A DNA stretch of 64,000 nt from Clostridia bacterium (GCA_017471765.1 JAFURT010000020.1:1-64000); one strand, 5' to 3'. Numbered from the stretch's first letter, positions 8,731 to 17,350 are shown. Program-made: numbers and translations. Notes: generated by a model not told the origin, from the sequence alone.

Positions 8731-8754
8731 GGTGATGTCATTGGTTGCCTATGA

Positions 8755-8985
8755 TTACATATTTTCTTCGATATAGGTCACCAGCTGGCCGACGGTACGA
8801 ATCTTCTCCACCATCTCATCCGGCACCTCGCCGATGTTGAACTCGTCCTCCAGGGACATCAGCATATCCACCAGGTCCAGAGAATCTGCACCCAGATCAT
8901 CCACAATGTCAGTCTCTGCCGTAATGGTGTCGGCGGCCACATCAAACTGCGTGCTCAAAATTTCAATCACTTTTTCTAATACCAT
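8755..8985 (-). CDS. acpP: acyl carrier protein
   Basis: A 76-residue acidic carrier protein of type II fatty-acid synthesis. Ser35 in GADSLDLVD is the site for the 4'-phosphopantetheine arm. Length and helices (start to residue 15, 36-50, and the C-terminal TVGQLVTYIEEN) are standard. It stands alone here rather than in a fab cluster, between rimI and a carboxypeptidase gene, with its own terminator. Confidence 0.96.
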   Translation of the reverse strand: MVLEKVIEILSTQFDVAADTITAETDIVDDLGADSLDLVDMLMSLEDEFNIGEVPDEMVEKIRTVGQLVTYIEENM

Positions 8986-9140
8986 AGTTCTTGTTCACCT
9001 TTCCATAAGACAGGAGACAAAGCCGTGCCTCCATCGCTTGATTACGGCGTGGACAGTCTCCTGCACCCCGCCCTTTCATATTATGCAGAAATGGGTCATT
9101 TGTCAATGGTTTTTTGCAAATTTTTCTTTCCAAAAACAGA

Positions 9141-10076
9141 TTACTTTCCTGTCTGCGCCAGATATTCCTCCAGGCAGAGGTCGTTCTCCATAATATAGGT
9201 GGCGGCTTCCTTGCCCACATACCGGTAGTGCCAGGGCTCGTAGATGACCCCGGTGACCGCCTCCTTGCCCTTGGGGAAGCGGAGAATAAAGCCATATTCG
9301 TGGCAATGCTCGATGAGCCAGTCAAAGGCGGCGGTATACTCAAAGTCCATCTCCAGCTTGAAGTTGCCGTTGCCGCCCAGGTCTACCGCCAGGCCGGTGT
9401 GGTGCTCGCTGTGCCCCGGCCGCTTAACGATCTCGCCAGCCGCCGTCTGAGCCTTCAGCTCGTCATTCGTATAGTTCCTCTGATACCGCACCTGCCGCCA
9501 GTACAGCTCGTCCTGCTTAGCCACCGACCGGTAGCCGGACTGCACCCCGATGCCGTTGGCCTTCCCCGCCTCCAGCATAGCCTGCAGGTCTGCCAACATC
9601 CGGCTGTCCACCGTCTGGTGGCCCACCGTCACCCGGTCGAGGCGTTCATCGTAGCCATCCGGCAGAGGATTCCAGTCGTTCACCAGCAGCAGGTTCCAGG
9701 GGATGGGCTCGCCGGCGGCATAGCTTTTTGCCTGCACATACCGGCCATCGGTATGGAACTGCAACAGCCCGTTAGAATCGATATACCGGTCGTCCGCCGT
9801 GCTGGCCGTCATGGTGGTCTTGGTGGTGGTTGCCTTTGTCGTTGTGGTGGTGCCGGCGGTGGTAGCGGTGGTAGCGGTGGTCGTCGCCGCCGTGGTGGTG
9901 ACCGGCACGGTTGTGGTCACCATCGACTCCTCCGGCAGCTCCAGCCAGGGCACCTGCCCACCGGGCAACAGGAAGATGGCCGCCAACACACCGGCGGCCG
10001 CCGCCATCAGGATGATCAGCGGTACCAGAGACCCCTGCTTTTTGTTTCGATGGCGCCGTTTGGCTTGCTTACTCAT
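9141..10076 (-). CDS. membrane-anchored D-alanyl-D-alanine carboxypeptidase (VanY/M15B)
   Basis: A 311-residue M15 peptidase that trims the terminal D-Ala of peptidoglycan stems. After a basic start (SKQAKRRHRNKK) comes one transmembrane anchor (about 17-38), then a Thr-rich linker of about 45 residues likely spanning the wall. The catalytic domain follows, with SGYRS, the zinc-binding SEHHTGLAVD and the second zinc ligand in YEPWHYRYVG. The frame stays open to 10136, but the start before SKQAKRR is preferred because the upstream residues are not protein-like. Ribosome-site evidence is weak. Confidence 0.9.
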   Translation of the reverse strand: MSKQAKRRHRNKKQGSLVPLIILMAAAAGVLAAIFLLPGGQVPWLELPEESMVTTTVPVTTTAATTTATTATTAGTTTTTKATTTKTTMTASTADDRYIDSNGLLQFHTDGRYVQAKSYAAGEPIPWNLLLVNDWNPLPDGYDERLDRVTVGHQTVDSRMLADLQAMLEAGKANGIGVQSGYRSVAKQDELYWRQVRYQRNYTNDELKAQTAAGEIVKRPGHSEHHTGLAVDLGGNGNFKLEMDFEYTAAFDWLIEHCHEYGFILRFPKGKEAVTGVIYEPWHYRYVGKEAATYIMENDLCLEEYLAQTGK

Positions 10077-10172
10077 ACGCTTCTCTCTTTTCTGTTCCAG
10101 TTTACTCCCTTTCGGGAAGTGTATACGCGCTCTCACGCAAAAAAGCGGTAGAAGCCGCTTCTTTGCTATGGC

Positions 10173-11444
10173 TTATTTCTCCTTGGTGGGCTTGTCCTCG
10201 GCCGACTGCTCCTGCAACCGCACGCACACCTCGGCAGGATGGGTCTTTTCCACCTGCGTGACGATAACGTCCAGGCCGTCCGCTGCAAAGGTATCCCCCA
10301 CCGCCGGGATGCGGCCCAGAGTTTCCATGACCCAGCCGCTGACGGTGGTGGCATCGCAATCGGTCTCCCGGTCAAAGTGGCGCATCAGCTCCTCCAGCTC
10401 GGTGGAGCACAGCACCAGGAACTTGCCTTCCTCACCCTCCGGGCGGATGGTCTCAATAACGTCGTCATGCTCGTCCCAGATTTCGCCTACCAGCTCCTCC
10501 AGCACGTCCTCCATGGTGACGATGCCCAGCGTGCCGCCGTATTCGTCCGACACAATGGCGATATGGGTCTTTTCTGCCTGCAGCTTGTTCAGCAAGGGGC
10601 GCAAGCTCATGGTGGGGGGCACAAACACCGCCGGCTTCATCAGCCCGGCTACCGTCACGGTTGCCCGGTCAGTTCGGTAGAAATCCTTATAGTGGATAAC
10701 GCCCACGATATGGTCGATGGTCTCCTCGTATACCGGCAGACGGGAGAAATCCGTCTCTTCAAACACAGCGACGACCTCCTCGGCCGTGGCATCCAGCGGC
10801 ACCGCCGCCACCTCCACACGGGGGATGAGGATATCCTGTGCCTCCCGGTCCTCAAAGGTAATGACCCGGCGAATCATATCGCTCTCCTGCTCATTAAGCG
10901 AGCCGCCCTGCTCCGCCTCGTCCACGATGGTGAGCAGTTCCTCTTCCGTCACCGCCTGCTCGCCGCTGGACTTAAACAGCAGGCCCAACAGCTTCTTCCA
11001 CTGGGAAAACAGCCAGTTGACAGGGGTCAGCAACACAATGATGCACCGCAGAATAGGGGCGGTAGCCATCACAAAGCCATCGGCGTATTGCTTCGCCAGG
11101 CTCTTGGGGGAAATCTCGCCGAAAATCAGCACCACCACGGTAGTCACCACCGTGGACAGGGTGGCGCCGTGGGTCCGGGAGATTTCATTGACAAAAAACA
11201 GGGTAGCCACCGTCGTCAGCAGGATATTGACGATATTGTTGCCCACCAGGATGGTGGACAGCAGCTTATCGTAATCCTCCGCCACCTTCAGGGCGGTGGC
11301 GGCTTTTTTGTTGCCGTTTTCCGCCATGCCCTTCAGCCGGATGCGGTTGAAGGAGGAAAATGCGGTCTCTGTTGCAGAAAAATAGGCGGACATACCCACC
11401 AGAAGCACCATAAGCAAAATCGAGCGTATACTGTCGGGATCCAT
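10173..11444 (-). CDS. CNNM/CorC-type membrane protein with CBS pair
   Basis: A 423-residue protein of the HlyC/CorC (UPF0053) family, often linked to magnesium or cobalt efflux. The N-terminal CNNM domain (about 5-190) has the family mark SAYFSATETAFSSFNRIRLK and four hydrophobic segments. Two CBS domains follow (about 210-325, ending IVSDEYGGTLGIVTMEDVLEELVGEI). The C-terminal CorC_HlyC domain (about 340-412) closes the protein. It diverges from spoVAE. Confidence 0.93.
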   Translation of the reverse strand: MDPDSIRSILLMVLLVGMSAYFSATETAFSSFNRIRLKGMAENGNKKAATALKVAEDYDKLLSTILVGNNIVNILLTTVATLFFVNEISRTHGATLSTVVTTVVVLIFGEISPKSLAKQYADGFVMATAPILRCIIVLLTPVNWLFSQWKKLLGLLFKSSGEQAVTEEELLTIVDEAEQGGSLNEQESDMIRRVITFEDREAQDILIPRVEVAAVPLDATAEEVVAVFEETDFSRLPVYEETIDHIVGVIHYKDFYRTDRATVTVAGLMKPAVFVPPTMSLRPLLNKLQAEKTHIAIVSDEYGGTLGIVTMEDVLEELVGEIWDEHDDVIETIRPEGEEGKFLVLCSTELEELMRHFDRETDCDATTVSGWVMETLGRIPAVGDTFAADGLDVIVTQVEKTHPAEVCVRLQEQSAEDKPTKEK

Positions 11445-11579
11445 GAGGAAAAAACAACTCCTTTGTCATCGTATTCACGCATACTATAACAGAAAAGACG
11501 ATAAAAGTCCAGTATTATTTGTGTTTCTGTATAATTCCTCTTTTTCCCGGCACACTATCCGCAAAAGGGAGGAATGCAC

Positions 11580-11945
11580 GTGGATTGGTGGATGATTATC
11601 AAAGCGGTGGCGGTGGGCGGGGCTATCTGCACCGTGGCACAGCTGCTCATCGACTACACAAAGCTGACCCCGGCCAGGATACTGGTATCCTTTGTGGTGC
11701 TGGGGGTCATCCTGGGGGGCGTGGGGCTGTATGAGCCGCTGGTAAAATTTGCCGGGTGTGGTGCCACTGTACCGCTGACCGGCTTCGGGTACACCCTGGC
11801 CACGGGGGTGAAGGAAGCCATCGCCGAAAAGGGGGCTATCGGCATCCTCACCGGGGCGCTGACCGGGGCCGCCGGCGGCATCACGGCGGCGGTAGTGTTC
11901 GGCTTCCTGTGTGCGTTGGTAGCCAAGCCGGGGGACAAAACCTAA
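11580..11945 (+). CDS. spoVAE: stage V sporulation protein AE
   Basis: A 121-residue membrane protein of the SpoVA system, which moves dipicolinic acid across the forespore membrane. The family pattern is clear: GGAICTVAQLLIDYTKLTPA, then GVGLYEPLVKFAGCGATVPL, TGFGYTLATGVKEAI and a Gly/Ala-rich last helix. The GTG at 11580 is the better start, with AGGGAGGA six bases upstream; the ATG at 11574 is too close to that site. It stands alone, without spoVAC or spoVAD in this window. It is the best evidence here that the organism can sporulate. Confidence 0.9.
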   Translation: MDWWMIIKAVAVGGAICTVAQLLIDYTKLTPARILVSFVVLGVILGGVGLYEPLVKFAGCGATVPLTGFGYTLATGVKEAIAEKGAIGILTGALTGAAGGITAAVVFGFLCALVAKPGDKT

Positions 11946-11979
11946 AAAACCTGCGCGCGCATGCTCGCGCAGGTTTTTT
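11945..11979. terminator. bidirectional terminator between spoVAE and putP
   Basis: A GC-rich hairpin (AACCTGCGCG/CGCGCAGGTT) is flanked by an A run on the left and a T run on the right, so it can serve the convergent genes on both strands. Confidence 0.9.
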
Positions 11980-11988
11980 GTGTACGAC

Positions 11989-13479
11989 TTATTCCCCTTG
12001 GGTTTCCACCTCTGCACCGGAGGCCACCTTGTCGAAGATGGCGGTCACCTCTGCCTCGGGGGCAGGGGTCAGCAGGGTCACAGCCACCGACACAATCAGG
12101 CCGGCGGCAAAGCCGGGGATGATCTCATACAGGCCGGTACCGCTAAGGAATGCCAGCCACAGAATGTCCACCGCCGCACCGGTCAGGATACCGGCCACAG
12201 CCCCCTGGAAATTAAACCGACGCCAGAACAGGGACAGCAGAATAACCGGGCCAAAAGCGGCGCCGAACACGCCCCAGGCGTTCTCCACCAAGCTCATAAT
12301 GGTGCCGGAGCCGGGGTTGGCCGCGATAAGCAGGGCGATAACGGCAATCACCAGCACCACAATACGGCCTGCCCACAGCATCTCCTTTTCGGAGGACTTG
12401 TTCTTACGAATGATCGGCTTATACACATCCACCGAGAAGGCAGAGGCAGAGGCCAGCAGCTGGGAATCCGCCGTGCTCATCGCCGCCGCCAGAATAGCCG
12501 ACAGCAGCAGACCGCTGATGAGGGCGGGGAAAATCTTTCGCACCATGGTGATGAACACCACAGAGGAATCTGCAATATCGCCCAGGAACAGACGCCCGAT
12601 CACACCGGCCGCCACCGAGAAAATCAGAATCAGCGCCGTCCAGGTAATGCCGATCTTGGCGCTCTTTTTCAGATCCTTATCCGACCGCAGGGACATAAAG
12701 CGGATGATGATATGGGGCATGCCGAAATACCCGAGACCCCAGCCCAGGCCGGAGGCGATATCCTTCCACGCAATGTTCCCTCCATCGTCCAGGAAGGGAT
12801 TCCAGTAGCCGGCGCCCAGAGAGGACACATCCACGGCGCCCTCGCCGCCCCGAATCAGCCCCAGCGCAAAGATGGGGGCAATCAGCAGAGCACCCAGCAT
12901 CAGCAGTCCCTGGAAAAAGTCGGTCCAGCACACGGCGCTGAAGCCGCCCAGGAAGGTATAGCAGATGATGATCGCCGCCGCAATGTACATAGCCACGGTG
13001 GCGTCAATGCCCATAACGGTGTTGAACAGCGTGCCGCAGGCCTTGATGCTGGAGGCCGCATAGATGGTGTAAGCCACCAGGAAGATAACCGCGCAGATAA
13101 CCTGCAGAGCCGGGCTCTTGGACAGGAAGCGGTTGGTCAGATACTGGGGGATGGTGATGGAATCCTTGGCGGCGATGGAATACCGGCGCAGACGAGGCGC
13201 CTCCACCAGCCAGCTGACGGCATAGCCAATGCCCAGGCCGATGGCAATCCACGCCTGTCCCAGACCGGCCGCATAAATAGACGCCGGCAGACCCATCAGC
13301 ACCCAGGCGCTCATATCCGAGGCACCTGCCGACAGAGCCGACACCCAGGGACCCATCTGACGGCCACCCAGGAAATACCCCTTGTCGCCGCCGGATTTGG
13401 ACCGCACAAAGAAGAACAGGCCAATGCCCACCATGAACAGCAGGTAGACGATAAAGACGATCATTTCTGCATTAAACAT
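11989..13479 (-). CDS. putP: sodium/proline symporter
   Basis: A 496-residue transporter of the sodium:solute symporter family with about 13 transmembrane helices. It shows the PutP-typical YFLGGRQMGPWVSALSAGAS and SDMSAWVLMGLPASIYAAG, and further on MSTADSQLLASASAFSVDVY. It imports proline with sodium for nutrition or osmoprotection. The frame is open to 13494; the ATG at 13479 is preferred because GGGTGA lies seven bases upstream. Confidence 0.92.
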   Translation of the reverse strand: MFNAEMIVFIVYLLFMVGIGLFFFVRSKSGGDKGYFLGGRQMGPWVSALSAGASDMSAWVLMGLPASIYAAGLGQAWIAIGLGIGYAVSWLVEAPRLRRYSIAAKDSITIPQYLTNRFLSKSPALQVICAVIFLVAYTIYAASSIKACGTLFNTVMGIDATVAMYIAAAIIICYTFLGGFSAVCWTDFFQGLLMLGALLIAPIFALGLIRGGEGAVDVSSLGAGYWNPFLDDGGNIAWKDIASGLGWGLGYFGMPHIIIRFMSLRSDKDLKKSAKIGITWTALILIFSVAAGVIGRLFLGDIADSSVVFITMVRKIFPALISGLLLSAILAAAMSTADSQLLASASAFSVDVYKPIIRKNKSSEKEMLWAGRIVVLVIAVIALLIAANPGSGTIMSLVENAWGVFGAAFGPVILLSLFWRRFNFQGAVAGILTGAAVDILWLAFLSGTGLYEIIPGFAAGLIVSVAVTLLTPAPEAEVTAIFDKVASGAEVETQGE

Positions 13480-13671
13480 ACATTTTTCACCCATTTCTCG
13501 GTTTTATCCATGATTTAAGGCTCATTTTACCATATAGATTAGAAAAACGCAAGTACTTTATCGCTTTAAAACGAAAATAGAGCAAATTTTTTAGCAAACC
13601 GGTATTGCATCACGGCAAAAACCCGCTTCTGCCGGGCCCGTCCCGACGGCCCAGCCGTTTTTTGCCTTATC

Positions 13672-13735
13672 CGTAGGGGCGAGGCTCCGTCCCCTCCCGA
13701 AAAATTTGCATACCCCCTCGCCCCTACAGTGTCCT
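13672..13735. repeat. dispersed repeat copy (CGTAGGGGCGA family)
   Basis: Starts TCCGTAGGGGCGAGG and ends CTCGCCCCTAC, so the ends are inverted repeats. Its middle part CTCCCGAAA is shared with the copy at 40536. The remaining 170 bases between putP and the next gene show nothing else. The copy probably arose by repeat dispersal. Confidence 0.7.
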
Positions 13736-13760
13736 GTCTGGCTAATACAAATCCGGGCAA

Positions 13761-13790
13761 AAAGAGCCGACCCGGCCGGGTCGGCTCTTT
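13761..13790. terminator. terminator after the nucleoside phosphorylase gene
   Basis: A perfect stem AAAGAGCCGACCCGG and its complement, with A and T runs at the two ends. It lies 16 bases past the stop on the minus strand. Confidence 0.85.
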
Positions 13791-13806
13791 CCTATATCTT
13801 TCTGTT

Positions 13807-15105
13807 TCAGCGCACTACCGCATAAATCAGTTCCTGGGCGGCTGGGGCGGTATCCTCCACCGTCACCGCCTCCAGATAGGCGGCTGTTGCCCCCTCCACC
13901 GCCGCCGGGCGGTTGGTATACAGGGTGGCGATGGGCTCCCCGGCCGCCACCCTGTCGCCGGTCTTTTTCAGCAGACGGATGCCGGCGGCATGGTCGATGG
14001 TATCCGCCTTGGTGGCCCGGCCGGCCCCCAGGGACACGGCGGCGATGCCAATGGCCTCGGCGTCCATGTGGGTGATGTACCCCTCTGCCGGGGCACACAC
14101 CGGATAGGCCGGGGCGGCGGGGAATTTCTCCGGCTGTGTGAGATAGGTGGCATCTCCACCCTGGGCGGTCACCCACCGGCACATCTGCCGGAAGGCCTCG
14201 CCGCTATCGATAGCGGCCGTCACCCGGCCGGCGGCCTCCTCCTCGCTCCAGCCATGGCACAGACACAGCATCTCCCGGGCCAGCGCCTCGCACAGCCGGC
14301 GCAGCTTGGGGTCGCCTTTTCCTTGCAGGATGGCTATCGCCTCCTGCACCTCCAGGGCGTTGCCTACCGCCTCCCCCAGCGGCACATCCATATTGGTCAC
14401 CAGCGCCGCCGCCTGCCGGCCGCAGGCGGTGGCGATATCCACCATCTGCCGGGCCAGCGCCTCCCCCTCTTCCCGGGTCTTCATAAAAGCACCGCTCCCC
14501 ACCTTTACATCCAGCACGATGGAATGGGCGCCTGCCGCCAGCTTTTTGCTCATAATGGAGGAGGCAATCAGCGGCACACTGTCCACGGTGGCGGTCACAT
14601 CCCGGAGGGCGTACAGCTTCTTGTCCGCCGGGGCCAGGTTGCCCGACTGGCCAATGACCGCCACCCCCACCTGCTCCACCTGGGTGAGGAATTCCTCCGG
14701 CGTCAGCTCGGTGCGGTAGCCGGGGATGGCCTCCAGCTTATCCACCGTGCCGCCGGTGTGCCCCAACCCACGGCCGGACATCTTCGCCACCACGCCGCCC
14801 AGGGCAGACACGATGGGGGCGACGATGAGACTGGTCTTGTCCCCTACGCCGCCGGTGGAGTGCTTATCCACCGTGGCGTTGCCGAACCGGGACAGGTCCA
14901 CCATGTCCCCCGACCGCATCATGGCGTCGGTGAGTACCGCCGTCTCTGCCGGGGTCATACCATTGAGGCACACCGCCATAGCCAGCGCCGCCATCTGGTA
15001 GTCCGGTATGTCCCCTGCCGTATACCCGGCGATACACCACCGGAGCTCCTCCTCGGTCAGTGCCAATCCCAGCCGCTTGTGCCGGATAATGTCGTACATA
15101 CGCAT
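13807..15105 (-). CDS. pdp: pyrimidine-nucleoside phosphorylase
   Basis: A 432-residue enzyme that cleaves thymidine, uridine or deoxyuridine with phosphate in pyrimidine salvage. The thymidine/pyrimidine phosphorylase signature is present: DKHSTGGVGDKTSLI, then MSGRGLGHTGGTVDKLEAIP. The Gram-positive single-enzyme type (Pdp) is more likely than DeoA, though the two are close relatives. The frame runs open to 15210, but GGAGGGATC before the ATG at 15105 marks the start. It is monocistronic. Confidence 0.93.
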   Translation of the reverse strand: MRMYDIIRHKRLGLALTEEELRWCIAGYTAGDIPDYQMAALAMAVCLNGMTPAETAVLTDAMMRSGDMVDLSRFGNATVDKHSTGGVGDKTSLIVAPIVSALGGVVAKMSGRGLGHTGGTVDKLEAIPGYRTELTPEEFLTQVEQVGVAVIGQSGNLAPADKKLYALRDVTATVDSVPLIASSIMSKKLAAGAHSIVLDVKVGSGAFMKTREEGEALARQMVDIATACGRQAAALVTNMDVPLGEAVGNALEVQEAIAILQGKGDPKLRRLCEALAREMLCLCHGWSEEEAAGRVTAAIDSGEAFRQMCRWVTAQGGDATYLTQPEKFPAAPAYPVCAPAEGYITHMDAEAIGIAAVSLGAGRATKADTIDHAAGIRLLKKTGDRVAAGEPIATLYTNRPAAVEGATAAYLEAVTVEDTAPAAQELIYAVVR

Positions 15106-15196
15106 AGCCGATCCCTCCACAGCTTTTTTCTTATTGTACCACGCTTTTCCCACAAACGCAATCCGGCAGAAAAATTTTCGCCAACGACAAAAAACG

Positions 15197-15226
15197 GTGG
15201 AATATTCCACGCAAGTATGCTACAAT
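15197..15226 (+). promoter_or_regulatory. palindromic operator over an extended -10 promoter
   Basis: A perfect 14-bp palindrome GTGGAATATTCCAC (15197-15210) is followed 10 bases later by TACAAT (15221-15226), preceded by TGC as in extended -10 promoters. No good -35 hexamer is visible because the palindrome occupies that place. This suggests a regulator binding site controlling the exporter gene at 15279. Confidence 0.6.
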
Positions 15227-15278
15227 AGGTGCGTTGCCGGGCCAAGGCCCGGAAAATTCAAAACGGAGGAATGTGAAA

Positions 15279-15785
15279 ATGGAAGGACTTGTAAACTGGT
15301 TTATGGAGACCCTCAAGGGGCTATCCGGCGAATGGGTAGCCTTCATCATCTCCATGGTACCCATCCTGGAACTGCGTGGCGGCCTGCTGGCGGCCTCGCT
15401 GATGAATGTGCCGATTCTGACCGCCGTTCCCCTGTGCATCATCGGCAACATCATCCCGGTACCCTTTATCCTGTGGTTTGTAACCCCTCTCTTTAATCTC
15501 CTGAAAAAGACCCGGCTGTTCCGCCCCCTGGTGGAAAAGCTGGAGGCCAAAGCCATGGGCAAAAAGGACAAAATCGAGAAGGGGTATTTCTGGGGGCTGG
15601 TGCTGTTTGTGGGCATCCCCCTGCCCGGCACCGGCGCCTGGACCGGCTCTCTCATCGCCTCTATGCTGGATATTCCTTTTAAAAAGGCTTTTCCGGCTGT
15701 TCTTTTAGGCATTCTGGTGGCCACCATCATCATGTCCCTGGTATCCTACGGTCTGCTGGGTGCCATCATGGGGCTGTTCGCATAA
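15279..15785 (+). CDS. putative small multidrug export protein (COG2426)
   Basis: A 168-residue membrane protein with four to five helices. It carries the family pattern SMVPILELRGGLLAAS near the start, PFILWFVTPLFNLLKKT in the middle and LFVGIPLPGTGAWTGSLIAS towards the end. The family is annotated as small multidrug exporters, mostly by similarity, so the substrate is unknown. A GGAGG site precedes the ATG at 15279. It is followed by an S1 protein gene 56 bases on. Confidence 0.85.
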   Translation: MEGLVNWFMETLKGLSGEWVAFIISMVPILELRGGLLAASLMNVPILTAVPLCIIGNIIPVPFILWFVTPLFNLLKKTRLFRPLVEKLEAKAMGKKDKIEKGYFWGLVLFVGIPLPGTGAWTGSLIASMLDIPFKKAFPAVLLGILVATIIMSLVSYGLLGAIMGLFA

Positions 15786-15841
15786 TTCGCAGACAGGATG
15801 CATATAGATACATCAGTCCAAAAGGAAGGAATGATACCACC

Positions 15842-16777
15842 ATGGAGAAAAAGCCAGTGTATCTGCCGGAGGGCGACCTCCTGGATACCGCCGAGAACCA
15901 GGCGGCTATTGCCACCATCACCGGACTGATGCAAGCCAAAGAGGACGGGCGCCTGCTGGAGGCCCGGGCCGTGCGGTGCGACGTGGACCACAACCTGTTC
16001 GTCCGTCTGCCCTGTGGCGAGGGCATCATCCCCCACAACGAGGGGGCACTGGGCATCGCAGAGGGTGTCACCAAGGATATCGTCCTCATCACCCGGGTGA
16101 ACAAGCCGGTGTGCTTCGTGGTCACCGGGTTCGAGCAGACGGAAACGGGTTGCCGCCCCATCCTGTCCCGGCGAATTGCACAGGAGCGTTGCCGGGAGGA
16201 ATTCCTGGACCGGTTGCAGTTGGGAGATGTTATCCCGGCCCGGATTACCCGGCTGGAGACCTTCGGCGCTTTCTGCGACATCGGATGCGGTCTGCCGGCG
16301 CTACTGCCCATTGCGGACATTTCGGTCAGCCGTATCCTCCACCCCCGTGACCGGCTGACGGTGGGGATGGAAATCCTCGGGGTGGTATCCTCTCTGGAAA
16401 ACGACCGCATCTGCCTGTCCCACCGGGAGCTGTTGGGCACCTGGGAGGAAAACGCCGCCCGCTTCCACGTGGGTGAAACGGTGGCCGGCGTGGTGCGCTC
16501 GGTAGAGCCCTATGGCATTTTTGTGGAATTAGCCCCCAACCTCGCCGGGCTGGCAGAGCCTCACCCCGGCGTAAAGGTAGGCCAGCAGGCCGCCGTCTAC
16601 ATCAAGAGCGTCCAGCCGGATAAGCTGAAGATCAAGCTGGCCCTCATCGACGCCCAGGACAGCGACCTCCCCCCTGCCCCGCCGGAGTATTTCATCACCC
16701 AGGGGCCGGTGTTTTACTGGCGGTATTCCCCCGAGGGTTGTGCCCGGGTAGTGGAACGGCGATTCAGAGAAGAGTAA
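15842..16777 (+). CDS. S1-domain RNA-binding protein
   Basis: A 311-residue cytoplasmic protein related to ribosomal protein S1. An N-terminal S1-like repeat (about 30-110) is followed by a clear S1 domain (about 126-200: LGDVIPARITRLETFGAFCDIG). A third, weaker copy lies at about 210-275 (GETVAGVVRSVEPYGIFVELAPN). Clostridial genomes often carry such short S1 proteins, which bind RNA, possibly in translation. It ends at a strong bidirectional terminator. Confidence 0.85.
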   Translation: MEKKPVYLPEGDLLDTAENQAAIATITGLMQAKEDGRLLEARAVRCDVDHNLFVRLPCGEGIIPHNEGALGIAEGVTKDIVLITRVNKPVCFVVTGFEQTETGCRPILSRRIAQERCREEFLDRLQLGDVIPARITRLETFGAFCDIGCGLPALLPIADISVSRILHPRDRLTVGMEILGVVSSLENDRICLSHRELLGTWEENAARFHVGETVAGVVRSVEPYGIFVELAPNLAGLAEPHPGVKVGQQAAVYIKSVQPDKLKIKLALIDAQDSDLPPAPPEYFITQGPVFYWRYSPEGCARVVERRFREE

Positions 16778-16779
16778 GC

Positions 16780-16815
16780 AAAAGGGAGCAAGCGGTATGC
16801 TTGCTCCCTTTTGCT
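16780..16815. terminator. bidirectional terminator between convergent genes
   Basis: AAAAGGGAGCAAGC pairs with GCTTGCTCCCTTTT around a 4-base loop. A and T runs at the two ends let it serve both the S1 gene and the minus-strand regulator gene. Confidence 0.9.
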
Positions 16816-16816
16816 A

Positions 16817-17005
16817 TTAGCTGTGTTCGCCTTCTTTTTCCATGTTTTCCAATGCATATTTACAGCACTGCAAAACCAATAAGTTGAAGGAAATGTTGTT
16901 TTCGGCCGCCACCTGATTCAGTTGCTCAAACAACCCTTCGGTAAAGCGTACCGTCCGTGGCACATTGGCGCTTTTTAAATCTTTGTTCACCTTAAACATC
17001 TTCAT
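16817..17005 (-). CDS. small ribbon-helix-helix DNA-binding protein
   Basis: A 62-residue protein. The segment NVPRTVRFTEGLFEQLNQVA matches the beta strand and first helix of Arc/MetJ-type ribbon-helix-helix proteins, and ISFNLLVLQCCKYALENM would be the second helix. Such proteins bind palindromes as dimers, and a perfect 28-bp palindrome lies 25 bases upstream. The start could be the GTG at 17008, the ATG at 17005 or the ATG at 16999. No toxin gene lies next to it on the same strand. Confidence 0.75.
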   Translation of the reverse strand: MKMFKVNKDLKSANVPRTVRFTEGLFEQLNQVAAENNISFNLLVLQCCKYALENMEKEGEHS

Positions 17006-17029
17006 CACCCACCACTTATTTTATGCTTA

Positions 17030-17057
17030 CTTTTGGTTATATTAATATAACCAAAAG
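17030..17057. promoter_or_regulatory. perfect 28-bp palindrome (candidate operator)
   Basis: The half-site CTTTTGGTTATATT is followed directly by its exact complement. It lies between the ribbon-helix-helix gene (minus) and a promoter for the Cys-rich miniprotein (plus). This is the expected place for an autoregulatory operator controlling both sides. Confidence 0.8.
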
Positions 17058-17060
17058 CGG

Positions 17061-17089
17061 TTGCATTTTGTTCAAGTATGTGTTATACT
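17061..17089 (+). promoter_or_regulatory. sigma-A promoter of the Cys-rich miniprotein gene
   Basis: TTGCAT, 17 bases, TATACT. The -35 begins four bases after the palindrome, so a regulator bound there would cover it. Confidence 0.75.
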
Positions 17090-17107
17090 GCTATGGGTGA
17101 TGTATGG

Positions 17108-17275
17108 ATGTATTGTGAAAATTATCTTTGTATATATGAATTAAATGGGCTTTGCCGTTTGAAAACGGTGCAACTGGATATACAGGGAAAATGCACCTCT
17201 TGCCTGTATCCTCCCCCAAGCCAATCTCTCTCTGCCGCAAAAGAGGCAACCTTAAAACAGCTGGGTGACCCGTAA
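17108..17275 (+). CDS. Cys-rich miniprotein, 55 residues
   Basis: This short frame has a promoter (17061-17089) and a GGGTGA ribosome site eight bases before the ATG. The protein has five cysteines in the pattern C3, C8, C16, C29, C32 (CENYLCIY, GLCRL, GKCTSC), which suggests a small metal or disulfide fold. I recall similar short clostridial proteins of unknown function with a C-IY-C-L-LD-G-C-C pattern. Its codons are more AT-rich than those of neighbouring genes. Function unknown. Confidence 0.65.
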   Translation: MYCENYLCIYELNGLCRLKTVQLDIQGKCTSCLYPPPSQSLSAAKEATLKQLGDP

Positions 17276-17279
17276 AAAC

Positions 17280-17313
17280 CCCAGGGGCGACCAACGGTCG
17301 CCCCTACGGAAAA
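17280..17313. repeat. short dispersed repeat copy (AGGGGCGACC)
   Basis: AGGGGCGACC and its complement GGTCGCCCCT surround a 3-base loop, followed by ACGGAAAAATCC. The ends match the CGTAGGGGCGA family. It is the shortest copy in the window. Confidence 0.65.
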
Positions 17314-17350
17314 ATCCTTTCTGCAAATCGCTTTCCCCTGGCATGAAAAA

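Noticed and set aside
11980..13518. Long plus-strand frame of 512 residues opposite putP
   Set aside because: It is the antisense of a clear transporter gene; its product is rich in His, Gln and Arg with no domain, typical of GC-rich shadow frames.
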